From positions 5,705,501 to 5,769,500 of the forward strand of contig NZ_CP069338.1 in assembly GCF_016859125.1 (NCBI RefSeq): a stretch of DNA of 64,000 nucleotides, read 5' to 3'. The position numbers and the translations under genes are program-made. The DNA is from Archangium violaceum. GTDB lineage: Bacteria; Myxococcota; Myxococcia; Myxococcales; Myxococcaceae. The notes under the pieces were generated by a model. The model ran no database searches and had not been told where the DNA came from. It saw nothing but the letters and a program-made list of their open reading frames with translations. Position 1 is the first letter of the stretch. Every line of letters starts with the position of its first letter. Positions 1 through 9,240 of the stretch are shown piece after piece.

Positions 1-412
1 AGTCGGGCCCGAGCGCAGTGATCGTGAAGTCGGGCGCTCCATTGGGATCTCCCAGGTAGGGGATGCCGCACGACGTGGGGATCGTGCCCGCGTCCGGGGT
101 CGTCGTACCCGCGTCCGGAGTCGTCGTACCCGCGTCCGGAGTCTCCGTACCCGCGTCCGGGGTCGTCGTGCCCGAGTCCGGGTTCTCCGTACCCGCATCA
201 GGAGTCTCCGTACCCGAGTCGGGAGTCGTCGTGCCCGAGTCCGGGGTCTCCGCGCCCGAATCCGGAGTCGTCGTGCCCGCGTCCTGGCCCGTACCCGCGT
301 CCTCGAGGGTGCCCGAGTCCTGGGGGGTGCCGCCGCCCTCCGGGCCACAGCCCATGGCCAGACAGAGCGACAGCAACACGACGGGAACATATCTCATGGG
401 ATGCACTTGCAT
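1..412 (-). CDS. Asp-Ala-Gly/Asp-Ser-Gly repeat lipoprotein, partial (3' end outside window)
   Basis: Minus-strand reading frame open from the window edge. ATG at 412 follows AAGG, ten bases after the stop of the upstream gene; a second ATG at 397 is also possible. The N-terminus is a lipoprotein signal ending in LAMGC, so the protein should be anchored in the envelope. Then comes a low-complexity linker of seven-residue units (TPDAGTT, TPDSGTE and variants), a spacer style common in myxobacterial surface lipoproteins, then TSCGIPYLG at the start of a folded part that leaves the window. Function unknown. It probably shares a transcript with the copper monooxygenase-like gene upstream. The opposite-strand frame through here is only the shadow of the repeat. 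Confidence 0.75.
   Translation of the reverse strand, partial: MQVHPMRYVPVVLLSLCLAMGCGPEGGGTPQDSGTLEDAGTGQDAGTTTPDSGAETPDSGTTTPDSGTETPDAGTENPDSGTTTPDAGTETPDAGTTTPDAGTTTPDAGTIPTSCGIPYLGDPNGAPDFTITALGPD
80..268 (-). repeat. Nine 21-bp imperfect tandem repeats coding TPDAGTx units
   Basis: Nine consecutive 7-codon units (T/N-P-D-A/S-G-T/A-x) inside the partial lipoprotein. Units differ mainly by Ala/Ser and by the last residue. The GC-rich 21-bp period makes copy-number change by slippage likely. Confidence 0.8.
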
Positions 413-422
413 GACAGCCTTG

Positions 423-1523
423 TCAGAAGCAGTTCACGTCGTCCTGCTTCGGGTAGTAATAGATGAAGGCATTGCAGTGCTCGTTCTGATCCACCTGCGG
501 TCCGAAGGTGTAGCAGCAGTCGAGCAGCCTTTCGGGGGTCGAGTAGTTCGTGCGATCGAACTCGTCCAGGGCCTGGCAGCCCACGGGCGGAGGCGTCCAC
601 TCGTAGGTGCACGTGTACCAGATGCCACTGCCAGGAGGCAGCGTGAGGTCCAGCTCGGGCGAGCGCGTCATGGGCGGATCATCCCACGTCTCCGAGGTGT
701 AGAAGCGCTGGCTCTCCGGAGGCCGCACGATGCTCGAGCCATCCCAGGAGTAGATGCGGAACTCCTTGCCCCGGCTGTGGAAGTGGCCATTGGCCCCGAT
801 GACCTGCACGGGGGTCTGGTTGTTGATATGGCAGCTGCCGTCGAAAACGGGCGTGGGGTTCTTCGTGCAGACCCGGATGGACTGCTTGGTGGCGAAGATG
901 GTCCCCAGCTCGTACTTCACCTGCTCGGTCGGGATGACCCAGAAGTTCACCCACACCTTGCCGTAGTTCTGCGGCGTCTTCTGGGTGGAGGCGTTGACGA
1001 AGTGCGACTGCAACATCAGCCATTCATCCGGCTGGATGACATTGGCCACCCCCTCCGGATACGTCCAGTCGATGGTCCCATCCTGCTGGGTATTGGCCAG
1101 CAGGGGCCAGTCGGCCCAGTTGGCGCTGTTGAAGCAGGGACCGGAGCCGTTGGAGGCGGGCTGGAATTCGCCATTGGCCGGGTCCAGCTCCACGATGGTG
1201 CGCACCCGGTAGATGTTCATGTGGTGCGAGCCTTCACGCTGGGAGATCTGGATGCGGTGCAGGTTGATGGGCTGATTCGGCAGACCATTGGCCGCGGCGA
1301 TGTCACCCGCCTTGAAGAAGTAGCAGTCCTGCTGCTCGACGCCCTGGGGGACCTCGGTCTCCCGGGTGACGAGCTGGAACCCCTGGCCCGGTGGTACGGG
1401 TTCCAGTTCGTAGGGGTCCGGCGTGCCTGGAGCCGGCGTGCCTGGATCCGGCGGCTCGATGGTACTGGGACATGCCGTGGCCGTCAGTGCGAGCAGCGAG
1501 ATCAAGGCGAGCGGTGTTCTCAT
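423..1523 (-). CDS. Copper type II ascorbate-dependent monooxygenase-like lipoprotein
   Basis: 366 aa from ATG at 1523, chosen because AAGGAG lies just upstream and the product then begins with a lipoprotein signal (MRTPLALISLLALTATAC). The pattern matches the two-domain PHM/DBM copper monooxygenases: H100-H101 in GSHHMNIYR and H174 in LQSHFVN fit the three ligands of the first copper site (CuH), and H247/H249 in GHFHSRGKEF fit two ligands of the second (CuM). The third CuM ligand in this family is a Met in a D/E-E-M-C motif; here the motif reads NEHCNAFIYYYP, with H349 in its place. These enzymes hydroxylate C-H bonds using two copper ions and a reductant. The substrate here is unknown. The assignment rests on spaced motifs, not an alignment. 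Confidence 0.72.
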   Translation of the reverse strand: MRTPLALISLLALTATACPSTIEPPDPGTPAPGTPDPYELEPVPPGQGFQLVTRETEVPQGVEQQDCYFFKAGDIAAANGLPNQPINLHRIQISQREGSHHMNIYRVRTIVELDPANGEFQPASNGSGPCFNSANWADWPLLANTQQDGTIDWTYPEGVANVIQPDEWLMLQSHFVNASTQKTPQNYGKVWVNFWVIPTEQVKYELGTIFATKQSIRVCTKNPTPVFDGSCHINNQTPVQVIGANGHFHSRGKEFRIYSWDGSSIVRPPESQRFYTSETWDDPPMTRSPELDLTLPPGSGIWYTCTYEWTPPPVGCQALDEFDRTNYSTPERLLDCCYTFGPQVDQNEHCNAFIYYYPKQDDVNCF

Positions 1524-2156
1524 GGACGCTCCTTGGGGTGAAAAGAGTGTGGGTCTACCGACGATCATCCTGTACTTTTCCGCGAAAAGCACCCCAGGAA
1601 GCCCCCCTATTGCCACTCGGAGTACGAGAAGGGACCTGGAGGGGGGTGAGCGCCTGTGTGGAGAACAGCGCTCGAGAGGCGGGTTCCGGCGCGGGTATCA
1701 CACAGCAGGCGGAATCCTGAGCTCCAGGTGGGCCGCATGCCCGGGTTGGCGGTGGGGCGCATGGCCTCCGCGAAGGCGGAGCGTCTCGCGTCAATGTCTT
1801 TCAAATCGCGAAACCTCACCGAAGCCCGGTCGCTGGCAAGCCACTCGAGCATCGATTCCAGGTCGGCGATGGCGATGCCCGTGATCGAGGTGTCCCGCTT
1901 CTTCGGAGGCTTTCGCGGCCACGGTTCGCTCCCTGGCGGGGTCTTCGTCCTACTTCACTTCGTTGAGCGCTTCATCTTTGGGAAGGTGCAGCAGAGCTCG
2001 GCGCTCATTCCTGGGCCAGTATCCGACAGTGAGCTCGTCCTCCCCCACCTGCACGCTGGCGCCATGCGGAGGGCTTGGGTGGCTCTTCAGCCATCAGCCC
2101 CGCTCCCGCGGAGACGATGACGAAAGTGACTCCTGCGATGACGACGGACGTCCGAC
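1524..2156. other. Gene-poor stretch with short coding-like fragments
   Basis: No confident gene. On the minus strand two coding-like pieces appear without a good start: one ending at about 1955 (contains VQVGEDELTVGYWPRNERR, stop TAG) in a different frame from a signal-peptide-like stretch at about 2150-2085 (VVIAGVTFVIVSAGAGLMA), and one from an ATG at 1852 (LEWLASDRASVRFRDLKD). These may be the decayed parts of one or two small genes. Confidence 0.35.
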
Positions 2157-3035
2157 TCAGAGGATTTCCTCGACGTGCTTCCGGATGTTCTGGCTGATGC
2201 CATCGATGGGCAGGTCGTTGGCATCGATGCCGAAGGGGTTCTCGATCTCCTCCGCGATGAGCTCCATGGAGGCGAGCACGTAGAAGACGAAGGCCACCGC
2301 CAGGATGACGTAGTAGCCCAGGCTGAAGGCCAGACCGAAGGGCAGCGTCATCACATAGAAGAAGATGAACTTCTTCAGGAACACCGAGTAGGAGAAGGGG
2401 ATGGGGGTCTTGAGGATGCGCTCGCAGGCCCCGCAGATGTCGGTGAACGACTGCAACTCCGCGTTCACCGACAGCAGCTGCTCTCCGGTCAGCACGCCCT
2501 GCTTCTGCAGCGTGTAGGCCTTCCTCAGGAGGACCGAGGCGAGCTGGTTGGGCACGTGCTGGTTCGGGTTCAGGTGCCGGGCTTCCAGTCCGCCCGCCGC
2601 CACGAACTCCTCGGCCTTGAACTGGCCGCGGAGGTGATTCTTCAACGCGAAGGCGTAGTTGGGAATCATGGCCCGGTAGAGCTGCCGGCTCTCCTTGTCC
2701 TCCTCGGGCAGCAGGGCGTTCATCTTCAGGGCGAGGTTCCGGCTGTTGTTGACCAGCGAGCCCCAGAGCTTCCGCCCTTCCCACCAGCGGTCGTACGCGC
2801 TGTTGGAGCGGAATGCGAGGAGCAGCGAGATGACGAACCCCAGCAGGCTGTGCAGCATGGAGATGTTCTTGACGCGGCTGTCGTCGGGCAGCCTCCAGAC
2901 ATCGGCTTCCAGCCAGGCCACCAGCCCCGAGTACATGCAGATGGCGACGATCATCGGGAGCAGCTTCCGGACGGTGTCCGCTCGGTGGACCCGGAAGATG
3001 AAGGTGAACCAGTCCTTGGGGTTGTAATCAATCAT
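2157..3035 (-). CDS. Bestrophin family ion channel
   Basis: 292 aa from ATG at 3035 (MIDYNPKDWF); no strong Shine-Dalgarno is seen, but this start matches family length. The family signatures are present: hydrophobic helices near the N-terminus (LLPMIVAICMYSGLVAWL), the RSNSAYDRWWEGRKLWG segment after the second helix, a C-terminal pair of helices (FFYVMTLPFGLAFSLGYY and following), and IENPFGIDANDLP. Bacterial bestrophins are pentameric inner-membrane anion or cation channels. The upstream reading frame belongs to other genes and is not part of this protein. No partner gene is adjacent; the AgmX-type gene upstream on the same strand is 127 bp away. Confidence 0.9.
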   Translation of the reverse strand: MIDYNPKDWFTFIFRVHRADTVRKLLPMIVAICMYSGLVAWLEADVWRLPDDSRVKNISMLHSLLGFVISLLLAFRSNSAYDRWWEGRKLWGSLVNNSRNLALKMNALLPEEDKESRQLYRAMIPNYAFALKNHLRGQFKAEEFVAAGGLEARHLNPNQHVPNQLASVLLRKAYTLQKQGVLTGEQLLSVNAELQSFTDICGACERILKTPIPFSYSVFLKKFIFFYVMTLPFGLAFSLGYYVILAVAFVFYVLASMELIAEEIENPFGIDANDLPIDGISQNIRKHVEEIL

Positions 3036-3162
3036 GGGAGGTACGTGGGACCTCGTATACCTCAGTTGGTCACGGCCAGCAGGACATAGGTGCCGCTGTC
3101 GGTTCGGTAGGTGGTCTGGGATTGGTGTACGCGAGGCACATCGAAGTGGACGGAATTGGGGT

Positions 3163-3999
3163 CTACACCTCGAACGAGAACGTGAGGGCCACTGACACGT
3201 CATCCCCTGGCTTGAAGGGGAATATCCAACCGCGCAGGACCGTCCGGGTGCAGCTGGCCACCGCGTCATTGCCCAGGGTGTTCTTCTCGATTTCGATCTC
3301 CCCCATCCGCCCGGTGGGCCTGAAGCTGAAGCGCACCAGCACCTTGCCCTCGAGGTTGGGGTTGCGCCTGAGCTCCTTCTCGTAGCAGCTCTGGATGGAC
3401 CGGAGGCGGTTCTTGATGTAGCGGGCGAGCACCTCACGGTCCACCTCCGCGCTCTTTACCTCGGTGATGGAGAAGCTGATGCGACCGGAGACCGCGAGTT
3501 CCTCCGTGGGAGCCCATTTCACCTGGCCGACGCTTCTGTCGTCCTTGCTCCAGGAGCCAGACATGAGAGCTTTCAGCTGCTCCCTGCGATACTGCCTTCT
3601 CCACATCCTGTCGTGCCAGAGGTCAGGCACCCCGGCGCCGAAGGGCATCAGTGACTCGCGCCTGCTGTACCCGCGGTAGACAAGCGGTGCCTTCGGCGCC
3701 TTCGCACTGGCGGCCTGGCGCGTGCCAGAGTTCCGCGGCTTGGAAGCTTCAGGCCCGGCCGGGATGAGCACCCGGATGTAGCGATCATCCAATTGGGACA
3801 ACTCCAACTCGGGCACCTGGGGAGACTCGGAAGTGAGGATGAGCGCCGCGCCGGAAGAGAAGAGCAGCAGCACCGCGGCCAGAATGCCGAGGAACGTCCG
3901 GTCCAGGTTCCTCCACGCGCCACCCCGCAGCTCCAATGGAAGCTGCTCGGGCATCTGTCCATGAGCGCGCTCTCCCAGGTGCCGAGGGGAGGATTCCAT
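3163..3999 (-). CDS. AgmX/PglI C-terminal domain (TonB-like) membrane protein
   Basis: 278 aa from ATG at 3999, with GGAG ten bases upstream. A short cytoplasmic N-terminus is followed by one transmembrane helix (about residues 35-53, LGILAAVLLLFSSGAAL), a Lys/Ala/Pro-rich periplasmic linker, and a C-terminal domain with IKNRLRSIQSCYEKELRRNP then a beta-rich stretch (GKVLVRFSF, GRMGEIEIEKN). This matches the AgmX/PglI C-terminal domain found in myxobacterial gliding-related and TonB-like proteins. Role inferred: an envelope-spanning, periplasm-facing adaptor. It is divergent from the secreted protein at 4087 with an 87-bp shared promoter region. Confidence 0.78.
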   Translation of the reverse strand: MESSPRHLGERAHGQMPEQLPLELRGGAWRNLDRTFLGILAAVLLLFSSGAALILTSESPQVPELELSQLDDRYIRVLIPAGPEASKPRNSGTRQAASAKAPKAPLVYRGYSRRESLMPFGAGVPDLWHDRMWRRQYRREQLKALMSGSWSKDDRSVGQVKWAPTEELAVSGRISFSITEVKSAEVDREVLARYIKNRLRSIQSCYEKELRRNPNLEGKVLVRFSFRPTGRMGEIEIEKNTLGNDAVASCTRTVLRGWIFPFKPGDDVSVALTFSFEV

Positions 4000-4086
4000 G
4001 TTCTTCTCCGGGAGCCTTCGTGGGCCCGTGGGGGTCCGGGGAAGACTACTCCGGTTGGAATCGGCCCGATACATTGGGCCACGCGC

Positions 4087-5448
4087 ATGCGACCCCACCT
4101 CCTCCTTCCGGGCCTTCTGCTCTCTCTTCCCGTGTTCGCCGAAGACGCGGGTGTTCCTTCTTCCAGCGCTGTCGTCCGCATTCCCGCCGTGGGCGACTGG
4201 GAGGGCGCTTCCGAGGAGTCCGAGCGGCAGGAACGTCTCCCCCTGCGGTGTGGTCCCTCGTCCGGCGCGGAGGTTCTGCTGTCCACCAGCATCGACCATG
4301 GTGGCTCCTGTGCTCGGGACACGGTGAGCCAGAGCGTGACGGTGCGTGGCGCCGAGGGCCAGGTGTGGCTGGGCTTCGAACGGTCGAGAACCGACGGCGA
4401 GTCGACGCCACCGGCCCTGGAACTGGAGTGCCGGGAGCACACCCTCCGGGTGAGGGTCGGGCGTGCTCCCGCGCTCGAGCTGAAGCCGAAGCCCGAGGGG
4501 GGCGTGTCCGTGGGGCCGTCCCTGGAGCAGGAGCTGATGCGACGACTGTCGGCTCCGGCGCGTGGACAGGTGGAGGAGGCGCGGAGCCTCGAATTCCTGG
4601 TGTCGTTGTTTCTGCCCACGGATGCGTCCTCTTCCCGCCTCAGGACCCTGGCGCTCGTCCATTCCGTGCGCGAGCACGTGGCCGCGGGTGACTGGCGGAG
4701 TACGAGGCGATTGCCGGACCCTGGCGCGTTGGAGAAATGGCCCGACCTGGCCGCCTCCATCCGGGAGGTGGAACGCACCGTGGAGGAGGGCCGCCAGAAG
4801 AGCCAACCGCTGCGCGCGCTGGCGCCCCGCCGCATCGGCAAGCTGCTGCGATTCCCATCGCTGGCTCCGAACGGCCCCGGCCTCTTCTGGCGGGGACGCG
4901 AGCTCTGCGCGCAGCAGCAGGATGACTCCGGCCAGCTGCGCTGCTTCGACACCGGGAAGAACCGCTGGGGCACGCTCGAGCCCATGCCGGAATCACTGTC
5001 GGAGCGCTTCCTGGAATACGTCCCCGGTGGCTGTGGTGCCATCTGCGCCAGCGGGTCGTGCGTCGCGCCTCGGGCCGATCTACTCCTCCTGGGAAGCACC
5101 CTGGGCGAGGCGCTCGTGATGTTCAGCGAGGGCCGTTGGCGTGCCGGTGCCCGCGTGCTCTCCCCGAAGGAGGTGAGCGCCGAGTTCGCCCGTGGGCCCG
5201 GTGGACCGGTGCTGGGTGGCGGCCGCTATGTCTCCCTGGGAGGAGATTACTTCTCCTCCGCGAGTGGCGGGGACTCGCGCAGCTGGCACCTCTTCCCCGC
5301 GCCTCCGTCGGAGCCCGAGGGCGGGCATTGGTTGGGCATGGTCGTCTCGCCGGACCAGAGCCAGGTGGCCGCCATCTCTGGCACATCCTCCTCGCAGCCG
5401 CCGTTCTTCCTCTGGGTGGCGCGCATCGCCCCGGTCAAGGTTCCCTGA
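4087..5448 (+). CDS. Secreted protein of unknown function
   Basis: 453 aa from ATG at 4087, which gives a clean signal peptide (MRPHLLLPGLLLSLPVFA before EDAG). I do not recognise a family. The first half is mixed and charged (residues about 150-270 look helical); the second half has several short Cys-containing beta-like segments (LFWRGRELCAQQQ, CGAICASGSC) suggestive of a beta-propeller-like or disulfide-bonded fold in the periplasm. Divergent from the AgmX-type gene, so the two may be co-regulated. Confidence 0.7.
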   Translation: MRPHLLLPGLLLSLPVFAEDAGVPSSSAVVRIPAVGDWEGASEESERQERLPLRCGPSSGAEVLLSTSIDHGGSCARDTVSQSVTVRGAEGQVWLGFERSRTDGESTPPALELECREHTLRVRVGRAPALELKPKPEGGVSVGPSLEQELMRRLSAPARGQVEEARSLEFLVSLFLPTDASSSRLRTLALVHSVREHVAAGDWRSTRRLPDPGALEKWPDLAASIREVERTVEEGRQKSQPLRALAPRRIGKLLRFPSLAPNGPGLFWRGRELCAQQQDDSGQLRCFDTGKNRWGTLEPMPESLSERFLEYVPGGCGAICASGSCVAPRADLLLLGSTLGEALVMFSEGRWRAGARVLSPKEVSAEFARGPGGPVLGGGRYVSLGGDYFSSASGGDSRSWHLFPAPPSEPEGGHWLGMVVSPDQSQVAAISGTSSSQPPFFLWVARIAPVKVP

Positions 5449-5604
5449 ACGGCGCTTTCCACGGGGCCAACGGGTGATCCGATTGCATCAAGTCCACGAT
5501 TGACTGCATCATTCCCCTCGCCTTGGGCGTAGCTCGCCTCCGCCCAAGGGCTGTGCCGATGCCGTCCGCGCCCCCTCGTCGAGGCATCCCCTGGAGTGAT
5601 TTTC

Positions 5605-8600
5605 ATGACTGAGGAGCACGAGGCGGAACTGCGCATCGCCGTGGACAAGGGCTTCATCTCCCAGGAGGAGGTGGAGTCCCTGTGCGAACGGGCCCGTGGC
5701 CTCGCGCGCACTCCCCTGGAGCTGCTCCACGAGGAGGGCATCATCTCCGAGCAGACGCAGCTCGCCATACAGCAAGCCGTACATGCCGGGACACGGACGG
5801 GCGTCCGCTTGCTCGATGAGGGGATGACCCTGGTGCCGAACTCCGCCCGTGACGGCGGCTCGCCGGACGATGCGCCGTTTCCGGTACCCGGCTGGGAGCG
5901 CTACCAGGGGGGGCGCCTCCTCGGCCAGGGGGGCATGGGCCAGGTCTTCCTCGCCTATGATCCCCGCCTGCGTCGCAATGTGGCCCTCAAGTTCGTGCGG
6001 GGCGATGACACGGAGCTCGTCCGCCGCCTGCTGGCCGAGGCTCGCGCCCAGGCCCGTATCGAGCACGAGCACGTCTGCCAGGTGTACGAGGTGGGGGAGG
6101 TACAAGGCCGCCCCTTCATCGCCATGCAGTACATCCCGGGCGTCCTCCTGGGCCAGCTCGCCGACGAGCTCACCCTCGAGCAGAAGGTGCTGCTGCTGAG
6201 GGACGCCGCCGAGGGGGTGCATGCCGCCCACCGCGCCGGTCTCATCCACCGAGACCTGAAGCCCTCCAACATCCTCGTGGAGCGCACCGAGGACGGCCGC
6301 CTCAAGCCCTATGTCATGGACTTCGGGCTGGCCCGCGAATGGAGGGAGCAGGGCGCCACGGCCACGGGCACGGCACTGGGCACTCCCCACTACATGGCGC
6401 CCGAGCAGGCCCGCGGAGAGGTGACGCGCCTGGACCGCCGCGCCGACGTCTACAGCCTGGGCGCCACGCTCTACTTCCTGCTGACGGGCGCTCATGCCAT
6501 CCCCGGCGAAAACGGGCTGGAGGTGCTCAGCAACATCCCCACCGTGGAGCCGCGCCCTCCGCGCTCGTTCAATCCGGACTTCCCCGCGGACCTGGAGGCC
6601 ATCGTCCTCAAGTGCCTGGAGAAGGACCGCTCGGCCCGGTACGACTCGGCACGCGCGCTCGTCGAGGACCTGGATCGATGGCTGGCGGGCGAGCCGGTCC
6701 AGGCTCGTGCCACCGGCTGGGGGTACTGGCTGCGCAAGAAGGCGCACAAGCACCGGCGCCTCGTGGCCGTGGCCGCCGCCGCGCTGCTGGCCGTCACGCT
6801 GTCGCTCGGGTGGGCGGTCCACACGCGCCAGCAGGCCTCGCGGCGTGAGCAGCTGACGCGCCGCTTCACCGAGAAGGTGGAGCGCATCGAGGCGCTGGCC
6901 CGCTACTCGGGGCTCTCCCGGCTGCACGACACCGCGCGCGACCACGCGTTGCTCCAGGAGTCCATGGCGGCGTTGGAGCGGGAGATCGAGCAGGCGGGCG
7001 CGCTGGTCGCGGGGCCGGGCCACTACGCGCTGGGGCGCGGCGCCCTGGCGCTCGGGGATGACGCCACGGCGCGCACGCACCTGGAAGCCGCCTGGCGACT
7101 TGGCTTCCGTGAGCCGCGCGTCGCCTGGGCCCTGGCCCTGGCCCTGGGTCACCTGTACCAGGACGCGCTCCTGGAGGCCGGGCGCATCCGCGACCCCGAG
7201 GAGCGCAAGGCCCGCCTGGACTCCCTCCGGCGTCAGTACCGGGCCCCGGTGCTCGACTACCTTCGTCAGAGCCAGGAGTCCCGGGAAGCCCCCCCCGCGT
7301 ACGTGGAGGCGCGCATCGCCTTCTACGAGGAGCGGCTCCAGGATGCCCTGGCCCTCCTGGACGGGATGGGGGCGCCACCCCCCTGGTTCTACGAAGCGGC
7401 CCAGCTCAGGGGAGACATCCTGCGCGCCCGCGCCAGCGCGCTCTGGGACACGGGCGACCCGGAGGGCGCCAGGGCCGCCTTCGCCGAGGGCCGCCGGGCC
7501 TATGCGGACGCGGCCGACACCGGGCGCAGCGTGCTCGCCATTGCCCTGGCCCAGGCGGAGCTCGAGTACTCCGAGCTGATGATGGAAATCTATGGCCAGG
7601 GTCAGGTCCTTCCCCCCTTCGAGCGGGGGCTCGAGGCGGTGGCCCGCGCGCGACGGATCGCACCGGGCCGACCCGAGTCCTGGTTCCTGGAGGCCCGCCT
7701 GTACCGCCGCCTCGCGGAGTACCGCGTGGATCAGGGCAGCCCCGCGGACGAGCCCCTCCAGCAAGCGCTCGTGGCCGCGCGGAAGGCCGTCGACCTCTCG
7801 CCCCGGTCACCCATCTTCCGGATGGAACTGGTGCGGTGTCTCTGGCAGTGGGGCCGCGCTCGTGAGCGGCAGGGCCGCGATCCCCTCGAGCAACTCCGGG
7901 AGGCCTCCGCGCACCTTCGACACCTCGGGGCGAGCGAACAGGATGCCGGGTTCCACTTCCAGCGTGGACTGATTCTCGGGACCTGGGCCCAGTACGAGGC
8001 CCGGGTGGGCACGGATCCGGTGCCCCGCCTGAGCGAAGGGATCGCCGCGTACGAGGAAGCGGTCCGTGGCGATGAGCGCATGCTGGGGGCCTGGCTCAAC
8101 CTGGGCATCCTGTACCTCACGCGCGCCGAGCACTCCCACGGCGCCGGGAAGGACCCGGAGGGGGACCTGAAGCAGGCCCGCGCCGCGCTCGCCCGGGCGC
8201 AGGCGCTCAATCCCCGCCACATCGACACCTACTACTTCGCGGCGCAGGTGCACGAGCTGGAAGCCCAGCGGCACCGTGCCCGCGGGGAAGATGCCCGGCC
8301 CGACTGGAACCTCGCCCTCGAGCAGTACCAGCGCGGGATCGCCATCAATCACGCGATGCCCCGCTTCCACGACCAGGCGGGTTTCACCCTGCTGGAGTTG
8401 GCGCGCGAGAGCTGGGATCGCGGCGAGGATCCCTCCGCCCTCCTGGCGCGGGCCCGGGAGAGCTTCGGCGTGGCCATCACCGCTGCCCCCGAGCGGGGGA
8501 TTTCCCGGCACAACCTCAGTGAGGTGTGGCTCCAGCAGGCCCGGTACGAGCAGGCGCGGGGCGAGTCGCCGGAGGCGAGCCTCCGCGCGGCCGTGAGCAC

Positions 8601-9240
8601 CGTGCACGATGCCCTGAAGCGGCTCGAGGGCTTCCCCCAGCCCTGGGCCAACCTCGGAGCGGCCCATGCGCTGCAAGCCGCTTTCGAGCTGGAGCAGGGG
8701 AGGGACCCGAGCCAGAGCCTCGCCCGGGCGGAGGAGGCCCTGCGCAAGGCGTACGAGCTCAACCCCCGGTTCGCTCAGGCCTCACGCTACCTGGGAGAGA
8801 GCCAGTCCATTCGGGCTCGGTGGAAGGCCCGGCGGGGCCAGGGCCGCGATGAGGATTTCGAGCAGGCGGCAAGACACTTCCAGAAGGCGCTCGAGTTGGC
8901 GCCGGCTTCCCATGATTACCGGCTCGCCCATGGCCAGTTCTGCCGCGAGTGGGCCTCCTGGCGGGCCAGGACAGGCCAGGACGTGGAGGTCCCCCTGGCG
9001 CAGGGGCTCGCACAGGCGGAAGCGCTGGTCGCGGCCCGTCCTGGCTGGCCGGATGCCCGTCTCCTCCGCGCCAGCCTGCTCCTGCTGCGTGCGGAGACGT
9101 CCCGGGGCGTGGACCCGCTCACGTGGCGGCATCAGGCCCAGGAAGATCTCACCCAGGCCCTGGCGAGCAGCCCTCACTTCGAGCGTGCATGGAAGCCTCG
9201 GCTCCTGCAGTTGCGAAGGAGCCTCGGCTCGCCGCTCTAG
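5605..9240 (+). CDS. Ser/Thr protein kinase with transmembrane helix and TPR-rich C-terminus
   Basis: 1211 aa. ATG at 5605 is preferred over GTG at 5596 because GGAG sits eight bases before it. A 95-residue helical N-terminus precedes the kinase domain (about 100-365): GQGGMGQV glycine loop 107-114, catalytic Lys129 in VALKFV, HRDLKPSN 215-222, DFG 239-241, GTPHYMAPE ending at 267. All catalytic residues are present. A single transmembrane helix follows (about 385-405), then about 800 residues of helical repeats with repeated A-x-x-x-Y/L patterns typical of tetratricopeptide repeats. This is the standard layout of myxobacterial membrane kinases whose C-terminal repeats bind partner proteins. 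The activating signal cannot be read from the sequence. Its stop overlaps head-on with the small minus-strand gene ending at 9237. Confidence 0.92.
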   Translation: MTEEHEAELRIAVDKGFISQEEVESLCERARGLARTPLELLHEEGIISEQTQLAIQQAVHAGTRTGVRLLDEGMTLVPNSARDGGSPDDAPFPVPGWERYQGGRLLGQGGMGQVFLAYDPRLRRNVALKFVRGDDTELVRRLLAEARAQARIEHEHVCQVYEVGEVQGRPFIAMQYIPGVLLGQLADELTLEQKVLLLRDAAEGVHAAHRAGLIHRDLKPSNILVERTEDGRLKPYVMDFGLAREWREQGATATGTALGTPHYMAPEQARGEVTRLDRRADVYSLGATLYFLLTGAHAIPGENGLEVLSNIPTVEPRPPRSFNPDFPADLEAIVLKCLEKDRSARYDSARALVEDLDRWLAGEPVQARATGWGYWLRKKAHKHRRLVAVAAAALLAVTLSLGWAVHTRQQASRREQLTRRFTEKVERIEALARYSGLSRLHDTARDHALLQESMAALEREIEQAGALVAGPGHYALGRGALALGDDATARTHLEAAWRLGFREPRVAWALALALGHLYQDALLEAGRIRDPEERKARLDSLRRQYRAPVLDYLRQSQESREAPPAYVEARIAFYEERLQDALALLDGMGAPPPWFYEAAQLRGDILRARASALWDTGDPEGARAAFAEGRRAYADAADTGRSVLAIALAQAELEYSELMMEIYGQGQVLPPFERGLEAVARARRIAPGRPESWFLEARLYRRLAEYRVDQGSPADEPLQQALVAARKAVDLSPRSPIFRMELVRCLWQWGRARERQGRDPLEQLREASAHLRHLGASEQDAGFHFQRGLILGTWAQYEARVGTDPVPRLSEGIAAYEEAVRGDERMLGAWLNLGILYLTRAEHSHGAGKDPEGDLKQARAALARAQALNPRHIDTYYFAAQVHELEAQRHRARGEDARPDWNLALEQYQRGIAINHAMPRFHDQAGFTLLELARESWDRGEDPSALLARARESFGVAITAAPERGISRHNLSEVWLQQARYEQARGESPEASLRAAVSTVHDALKRLEGFPQPWANLGAAHALQAAFELEQGRDPSQSLARAEEALRKAYELNPRFAQASRYLGESQSIRARWKARRGQGRDEDFEQAARHFQKALELAPASHDYRLAHGQFCREWASWRARTGQDVEVPLAQGLAQAEALVAARPGWPDARLLRASLLLLRAETSRGVDPLTWRHQAQEDLTQALASSPHFERAWKPRLLQLRRSLGSPL

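Noticed and set aside
80-268. Possible CRISPR-like array
   Set aside because: Repeats are contiguous 21-bp coding units without spacers.
63-1541. Plus-strand frame with VPASG repeats
   Set aside because: It is the complement of the Asp-Ala-Gly lipoprotein repeat and then of the copper monooxygenase gene; the minus strand has signal peptides and ribosome sites.
5509-7764. 751-codon open frame antisense to the kinase-TPR gene
   Set aside because: No ribosome site, no motifs; mirrors GC3 bias of the real gene.
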